This document shows, in pieces, positions 6,716-10,769 of a DNA stretch of 10,769 nucleotides. Within the stretch, counting starts at the first letter, position 1, and every line of letters starts with the position of its first letter. Where the stretch lies: the NCBI GenBank assembly GCA_903895515.1, contig CAITUB010000050.1, forward strand, positions 1-10,769, given 5' to 3'. Origin of the DNA: an uncultured Acidimicrobium sp. (GTDB lineage Bacteria; Actinomycetota; Acidimicrobiia; Acidimicrobiales; Ilumatobacteraceae). A program made the position numbers and the translations under genes. The notes under the pieces were generated by a model, which searched no databases, was not told where the DNA came from, and saw only the letters and a list, made by a program, of their open reading frames with translations.

Positions 6716-7006
6716 ATGGAAGCGTTAACACGAATCGCACACGCGAGCATTCGCGTTGCAGCAGAACTCACACCAGCTGAAGCAAAGGCAAATGCCGCTG
6801 CACAGATGGCGGGTCTTGCATACGGTCTCGCAGCAATCGGACCTGGCATCGGAATCGGAATGATTTTCGGTAAGGCCATTGAAGCAATGGCACGTCAGCC
6901 GGAGTCCGCAGGTATGGTCCGCACCACCATGTTCCTTGGTGTTGCATTTACCGAAGCTCTTGCACTTATCGGCTTCGTTGCCTTCATTCTGTTGAAGTTC
7001 GCCTGA
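6716..7006 (+). CDS. atpE: F1Fo ATP synthase subunit c (proteolipid)
   Basis: This 96-residue hairpin of two membrane helices forms the rotating c ring. Helix 1 carries the glycine motif IGPGIGIG (41-48), the polar loop is ARQPE (59-63), and helix 2 is FLGVAFTEALALIGF (73-87) with Glu80 as the proton-binding carboxylate. The sodium-type ligands of Ilyobacter c (Gln32 and Ser66) are replaced by Ile47 and Ala81, so proton coupling is predicted. The N-terminus before helix 1 is about 30 residues, some 10-15 longer than in most c subunits, and is partly amphipathic (MEALTRIAHASIRVAAE). The ATG is well supported by AGGAG at 6704-6708, the strongest-looking initiation region in the operon. Confidence 0.97.
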   Translation: MEALTRIAHASIRVAAELTPAEAKANAAAQMAGLAYGLAAIGPGIGIGMIFGKAIEAMARQPESAGMVRTTMFLGVAFTEALALIGFVAFILLKFA

Positions 7007-7010
7007 TCCA

Positions 7011-7607
7011 ATGCGAGTTCTCGTAACGACACTGCAAGGTGGCCTGGTTCAGGTACGCGTTGCTTCTGATACCGCTACAGGCGGAACAGAAGCGACCGCT
7101 GCTGAAACCACGGGTCCGAACCCGATTGCACCAGAGGGCAAAGAGCTCATCTGGGGTGCTGGTTCGTTCCTCGTGTTCCTGGTCATCATGCGCGTGTTCT
7201 TGTTCCCTCGAATCAAAAAGGGAATGGACGCTCGTTACAACGGCATTCGCGAAGACTTTGAGTCGGCCGACTCAACTCGATCGGCCGCAAAGTCGGACGT
7301 GTCGAAGTACGAGGCTGAAATTGCAACGGTTCGCGCCGAAGCAGCAGCACGCGTCGACAAGGCACGCCAAACATTGGATCAAGAACGCGGCAACAAGATT
7401 GCAGAAGCCAACGCACGCATCGCTACGAAGCGCGCAGCAGCAGAAGCAGAACTTGAAGCAGCACGCAACGCAGTACGCGACCAAGTGGCCGCAGCCGTTG
7501 CATCGGTAACTGAACACACCACGCAGCTTGCAGTGGGCAAGTCTCCTGACGCGAGTGTGGTTCAGAAAGCCGTGCAACAAGTTATGCAGACTGGAGCACG
7601 TTCATGA
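7011..7607 (+). CDS. atpF: F1Fo ATP synthase subunit b
   Basis: This 198-residue stator subunit has one membrane helix (about 46-66, ELIWGAGSFLVFLVIMRVFL) followed by a long charged alpha-helix (about 70-175) rich in Ala, Glu, Arg and Lys that should form the peripheral stalk coiled coil with the b' protein and bind delta at its C-terminus. The NPIAP motif at 37-41 before the helix is typical of actinobacterial b. The first 45 residues are unusually long and Thr/Ala-rich. No other ATG, GTG or TTG occurs in frame before Met60, so ATG 7011 must be the start. No Shine-Dalgarno sequence is visible; the start lies 4 bases after the atpE stop, suggesting re-initiation. Its end overlaps the next gene by ATGA. 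Confidence 0.93.
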   Translation: MRVLVTTLQGGLVQVRVASDTATGGTEATAAETTGPNPIAPEGKELIWGAGSFLVFLVIMRVFLFPRIKKGMDARYNGIREDFESADSTRSAAKSDVSKYEAEIATVRAEAAARVDKARQTLDQERGNKIAEANARIATKRAAAEAELEAARNAVRDQVAAAVASVTEHTTQLAVGKSPDASVVQKAVQQVMQTGARS

Positions 7608-8149
7608 TTGCGCACGTCATTTCATTGTTGGCGAGCGAAGACCCAACCCAGACACACAGCTGGATATTGCCGGAAAACGCCGAAATTATTTACGGCGGTT
7701 TGTCGACAGTCATCGTTGTGAGCGCGTTGGTGAAATTCGCTGGACCAATGATCAAGAAGAGCTTTTCGGCTCGTACTGAGAAAATTCAGAAAGAGCTCGA
7801 CGATGCAGCAGCCGCAAAGGTAACTGCAGAAGGCGATGCTCAGAATATTCGCAAGGCATTGGGCGATGTTGCTGGAGAGCGTGCACGAATTTTGGCTGAA
7901 GCAGACGCACAAGCATCTGCAGTGTTGGCCGAAGGTCGTACACGCATGACTGCAGAAATTGCCGAACTTGAAGCGAAAGCAGAAGCAGAAATTTCTGCTG
8001 CACGTGGACGCGGATCAGACGAATTGCGTAATGAAATTTCAGTTCTTGCATCGCGCGCAACGCCAATCGTGGTTGCCGCAACGATGAATGAACAGATCCA
8101 CAAGGATCTCGTAGAAAACTTCATTTCGAAGGTTGGAGCAGGGCGATGA
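7604..8149 (+). CDS. Second F1Fo ATP synthase b-type subunit (b')
   Basis: This 181-residue protein again has one N-terminal membrane helix (about 27-47, AEIIYGGLSTVIVVSALVKFA) and a long charged helix (about 50-150) with heptad-like Ala/Glu/Arg content, so it is a second stator b-type subunit. It differs clearly from the first b in sequence. GGAG at 7593-7596 lies 7 bases before the ATG, and the gene overlaps atpF and atpH by ATGA at both ends. Two different b subunits usually form a b/b' heterodimer in the stalk. In mycobacteria the second b-like segment is fused to delta; here it is separate and immediately precedes delta. The name atpF' or atpG' would also be used. Confidence 0.9.
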   Translation: MIAHVISLLASEDPTQTHSWILPENAEIIYGGLSTVIVVSALVKFAGPMIKKSFSARTEKIQKELDDAAAAKVTAEGDAQNIRKALGDVAGERARILAEADAQASAVLAEGRTRMTAEIAELEAKAEAEISAARGRGSDELRNEISVLASRATPIVVAATMNEQIHKDLVENFISKVGAGR

Positions 8150-8673
8150 GTAACGCAAAAGTAAAGGCATATGCACAGGCATTGTTTGCCATTGCGCAGG
8201 CCGAAGGTGCCGCCGATGCAATTAGCAATGAGCTGTATGCAGTTGCACGCGCATACGAGTCGAGCGATGAATTGCGCAACGTTCTAGGCGATGCAACCAT
8301 TCCATCCGAGCGTCGTTTGCAAGTTGTTGAGCAGTTGATCGGCACTCGCGCAAACCGCGCAACCGTGCAGATCGTGTCAATGATCGTTGCCAGTGGCCAG
8401 GTTCGCGAATTGCCTGCAGTATTTGATGAAGTCATTGCGCTTTCATCTGCTGGCAATAACCAAGACCTCGCTGAAGTACGCAGCGCAGTTGCACTCACCG
8501 ACGATCAACAAACTCGTTTGGCTGCAGCGCTCAGCAAGGCAACTGGCAAAACAGTGAACTTGAAAGTTGTTGTTGACCCAAGCGTCATCGGTGGACTTGT
8601 TGCCACAGTTGGCGACAAAGTTATTGACGACACTGTTCGCACCCGCCTCGACAATTTGAAGACCCGAATCTGA
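8146..8673 (+). CDS. atpH: F1Fo ATP synthase subunit delta
   Basis: This 175-residue OSCP-type protein caps the F1 head and joins it to the b/b' stalk in the cytoplasm. The helical N-domain (about 1-105; KVKAYAQALFAIAQAEG near 5-21) and the C-terminal signature VVVDPSVIGGLVATVGDKVI (141-160) followed by DDTVRTRLDNLK are intact, with the normal length for free-standing delta. GGAG at 8135-8138 lies 7 bases before the ATG, which overlaps the b' stop by ATGA. It is followed by atpA after 23 bases. Confidence 0.95.
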   Translation: MSNAKVKAYAQALFAIAQAEGAADAISNELYAVARAYESSDELRNVLGDATIPSERRLQVVEQLIGTRANRATVQIVSMIVASGQVRELPAVFDEVIALSSAGNNQDLAEVRSAVALTDDQQTRLAAALSKATGKTVNLKVVVDPSVIGGLVATVGDKVIDDTVRTRLDNLKTRI

Positions 8674-8683
8674 TTTCGTTCTG

Positions 8684-8689
8684 AAAGGA
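8684..8689 (+). promoter_or_regulatory. Ribosome binding site of atpA
   Basis: AAAGGA lies 7 bases before the atpA ATG, in a 23-base gap that avoids the ATGA overlap used by the preceding stalk genes. Independent initiation fits the need for three alpha per one delta. Confidence 0.7.
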
Positions 8690-8696
8690 CAAACAC

Positions 8697-10295
8697 ATGG
8701 CTGAACTAACACTCTCCGCAAGTGACATTGCGGCAGCGATTAATAAGAGTCTCGATGGCTTCCAGTCGTCAACCGAAGCACGCACCGTTGGTCGCGTGAC
8801 TGAAGTGGGCGACGGTATTGCGCGCGTAAGCGGCTTGCCAGACTGCGCTGTAAACGAATTGCTCGAGTTTGAAGGCGGAATCGTTGGTCTCGCGTTGAAC
8901 CTCGACGAAGACTCAATCGGAACCGTAATTCTCGGCGACGCCGATCACATTGAAGAAGGTCAGCCAGTGAAGTCAACCGGCAACATTTTGTCGGTACCAG
9001 TTGGTGACGCAATGTTGGGTCGCGTTGTTAACGCACTCGGCACGCCAATCGACGGCAAAGGCGACATCGTCGGATCAATTTCACGCCGTGTAGAAATTCA
9101 GGCGCCAGGAATTATGGGTCGCAAGCCAGTGCACGAGCCGTTGCAGACCGGAATCAAGTCGATCGACGCGATGACTCCAATTGGCCGCGGACAACGCGAG
9201 CTCATCATTGGTGACCGTAAGACCGGCAAGACCACCATCGCAATTGACACCATCATTAACCAGCGCGGACTTGGCGTGAAGTGCATTTATGTAGCAATTG
9301 GTCAAAAGGGTTCAACCGTTGCACAAACTGTTGAAGTACTTCGCCAATACGGAGCACTTGAATACACCGTGGTTGTTGCTGCACCAGCATCTGACCCAGC
9401 ACCGTTTAAGTACTTGGCACCGTATGCAGGTTGCGCAATGGGTCAGCACTGGATGGAAAACGGCGAGCACGCACTTGTTGTGTACGACGACTTGTCAAAG
9501 CAGGCCGAGGCCTACCGTCAGATGTCGTTGCTTCTTCGTCGCCCACCAGGCCGCGAGGCTTACCCAGGAGACGTGTTTTACCTACACAGCCGCTTGCTTG
9601 AGCGCGCTGCAAAGTTGAGCGACGCAAACGGCGCAGGTTCACTTACTGCATTGCCAGTAATTGAAACCAAGGCTGGCGACGTATCGGCTTACATTCCAAC
9701 CAACGTGATTTCGATTACCGATGGCCAGGTGTATTTGCAGGACAACCTCTTTAAGTCGGGTGTTCGTCCAGCAGTAGACGTAGGTATCTCGGTATCGCGC
9801 GTAGGTGGTGCTGCACAGATCAAAGCAATGAAGAGCGTTTCAGGAACACTGAAGCTTGACCTTGCTCAGTTCCGTGAACTTGAAGCATTCGCCACATTCG
9901 GTTCTGAACTCGACGCCATTTCGAAGGCACAGCTCGAGCGCGGTTACCGCTTGGTGGAATTGCTGAAGCAACCACTCAACAGCCCAATGCCAGTTGAAGA
10001 ACAAGTAGTTTCAATTTTCACTGGTACCAAGGGCTACTTGGACGACATTGCTGTTGGCGACGTGCGCCGTTTCGAGAACGAACTTCTCGATCACATGCGC
10101 ACCCGTCAATCATCAGTGTTGGCAGGAATTCGTCAAGACCCTAAGGCAGATGTGCCAAAGGATCTCGCCGACATCGTGAAGTCATTCAAGGCTTCATTCG
10201 TCACTTCATCCGCATCGGCAAGCGCTGATCCAACCGCCACATCTGCTGGCGAAGTTGGTGACGCTGCAAGCGCCAAGACACTCGCAACGGAGTAA
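8697..10295 (+). CDS. atpA: F1Fo ATP synthase subunit alpha
   Basis: This 532-residue subunit alternates with beta in the F1 head and carries the non-catalytic nucleotide sites. Seen in order: beta-barrel N-domain (about 25-95), P-loop GDRKTGKT (172-179), Walker B region ALVVYDD (259-265), the signature DLSKQAEAYRQMSLLLRRPPGREAYPGD (read in pieces, 265-292), PAVDVGISVSRVGG (358-371) with the arginine finger Arg368, and the helical C-domain. The P-loop has Lys175 where most alpha subunits have Gln. The conserved core ends near residue 500 (KSFKASF) and is followed by about 30 Ser/Ala/Thr/Glu residues of low complexity. Mycobacterial alpha also has a C-terminal extension, reported to restrain ATP hydrolysis, but the sequence here is not obviously similar. 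Confidence 0.97.
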   Translation: MAELTLSASDIAAAINKSLDGFQSSTEARTVGRVTEVGDGIARVSGLPDCAVNELLEFEGGIVGLALNLDEDSIGTVILGDADHIEEGQPVKSTGNILSVPVGDAMLGRVVNALGTPIDGKGDIVGSISRRVEIQAPGIMGRKPVHEPLQTGIKSIDAMTPIGRGQRELIIGDRKTGKTTIAIDTIINQRGLGVKCIYVAIGQKGSTVAQTVEVLRQYGALEYTVVVAAPASDPAPFKYLAPYAGCAMGQHWMENGEHALVVYDDLSKQAEAYRQMSLLLRRPPGREAYPGDVFYLHSRLLERAAKLSDANGAGSLTALPVIETKAGDVSAYIPTNVISITDGQVYLQDNLFKSGVRPAVDVGISVSRVGGAAQIKAMKSVSGTLKLDLAQFRELEAFATFGSELDAISKAQLERGYRLVELLKQPLNSPMPVEEQVVSIFTGTKGYLDDIAVGDVRRFENELLDHMRTRQSSVLAGIRQDPKADVPKDLADIVKSFKASFVTSSASASADPTATSAGEVGDAASAKTLATE

Positions 10296-10299
10296 TTAG

Positions 10300-10769
10300 A
10301 TGGCTGGCGGTCAAGAGCGTATTCTGCGCGGACGAATTCGTTCCGTGCAGGCGACCAAGAAAATTACACGTGCAATGGAGTTGATCGCTGCTTCGCGCAT
10401 CGTCAAAGCCCAGCAACGTGTAATTGCCGCTGTTCCATATTCCGAGCGCATCACCGAAGTGGTCAAAGACTTGGCTGCAAGTGGTGCCGGAAGCGAATCA
10501 CCATTCCTGAAGACTCGCGAGCAAATTAAGACCACGTGTTACGTGGCCATTACTGCTGACCGCGGTTTGTGTGGTGGTTATAACTCTGGTGTGTTGCGTG
10601 CAACCGAAGGTGAAGTGAAGGCCGACGTTCTTGCTGGCAAGGACTACTTGGTTGTTCCAGTTGGTCGCAAGGCCGAGGGCTACTTCCGTTTCCGCGGATA
10701 CAAAATTGGCACTGGTTTCGCTGGTTTTTCTGATGCACCTGGTTATGCAGATGCAAAAGCAATTGGCGA
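10300..10769 (+). CDS. atpG: F1Fo ATP synthase subunit gamma, partial (N-terminal 156 residues)
   Basis: The gene is open at the right edge; 156 codons are visible of a subunit that is normally about 290-310 residues. Gamma is the central rotor shaft linking the c ring to the catalytic head. The N-terminal coiled-coil helix RIRSVQATKKITRAMELIAA (12-31) and the motif ITADRGLCGGYN (84-95) are diagnostic. ACGGAG at 10287-10292 lies 7 bases before the ATG at 10300, which is 4 bases after the atpA stop. The C-terminal helix and the downstream beta and epsilon genes are not in view. Confidence 0.95.
   Translation, partial: MAGGQERILRGRIRSVQATKKITRAMELIAASRIVKAQQRVIAAVPYSERITEVVKDLAASGAGSESPFLKTREQIKTTCYVAITADRGLCGGYNSGVLRATEGEVKADVLAGKDYLVVPVGRKAEGYFRFRGYKIGTGFAGFSDAPGYADAKAIG

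Noticed and set aside
6481..6879. Minus-strand frame across the atpB-atpE junction
   Set aside because: It is antisense to two clear genes and has no coding features of its own.
6716..7006. Sodium-coupled ATP synthase
   Set aside because: The Gln and Ser sodium ligands known from Ilyobacter c are Ile47 and Ala81 here, so only the carboxylate Glu80 remains.
1..10769. CRISPR array, tRNA/rRNA, insertion sequence, phage or toxin-antitoxin genes
   Set aside because: No spaced repeats, cloverleaf, transposase or related motifs were seen; the DNA is fully explained by core genes.

Overview
This window is a piece of actinobacterial chromosome. The likeliest source is a mid-GC member of Acidimicrobiia (Ilumatobacter-like or freshwater acIV type), but this is an inference. 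It rests on the gene order, the mycobacterial-type RpiB, the TLP1-type thiolase-like protein, the GPG-containing c subunit and frequent GCA alanine codons; no marker RNA is present. Genes are packed tightly and joined by start/stop overlaps. No gap exceeds 300 bases, and I see no tRNA, rRNA, CRISPR array, insertion sequence or prophage.

Left part, minus strand (1-1986): a TLP1-like, catalytically degenerate thiolase-fold protein is followed, with a 4-base ATGA overlap, by the N-terminal part of an S9 (DPP-IV/acylaminoacyl-peptidase type) peptidase that runs off the left edge. An 82-base divergent intergenic region (1987-2068) separates this pair from everything else.

Central part, plus strand (2069-4913): rpiB, glyA and a wecA/rfe-type polyprenyl-phosphate sugar-1-phosphate transferase are linked by TAATG and GTGA overlaps, so they are probably one translationally coupled unit covering pentose phosphates, serine/glycine/C1 metabolism and the first lipid-linked step of envelope glycan synthesis.

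Right part, plus strand (5009-10769): after a 95-base gap with a small hairpin and a perfect 12-bp palindrome comes the F1Fo ATP synthase operon: atpZ-like, atpI-like, atpB (a), atpE (c), atpF (b), a second b-type gene (b'), atpH (delta), atpA (alpha) and the start of atpG (gamma), which is cut by the right edge. Beta and epsilon are expected just outside. The c subunit lacks the sodium-binding residues, so the enzyme should be proton-driven.

No obviously new system is present. The points most worth a second look are: (i) separate b, b' and delta genes, which resemble the unfused counterpart of the mycobacterial b-delta fusion; (ii) an A-rich leader with a perfect 8-bp tandem repeat before atpE, resembling the E. 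coli atpE translational enhancer; (iii) short N-terminal segments ending in a small-small-acidic motif on all four main membrane subunits; (iv) a low-complexity C-terminal tail on alpha; and (v) the thiolase-like protein that has lost its catalytic residues.
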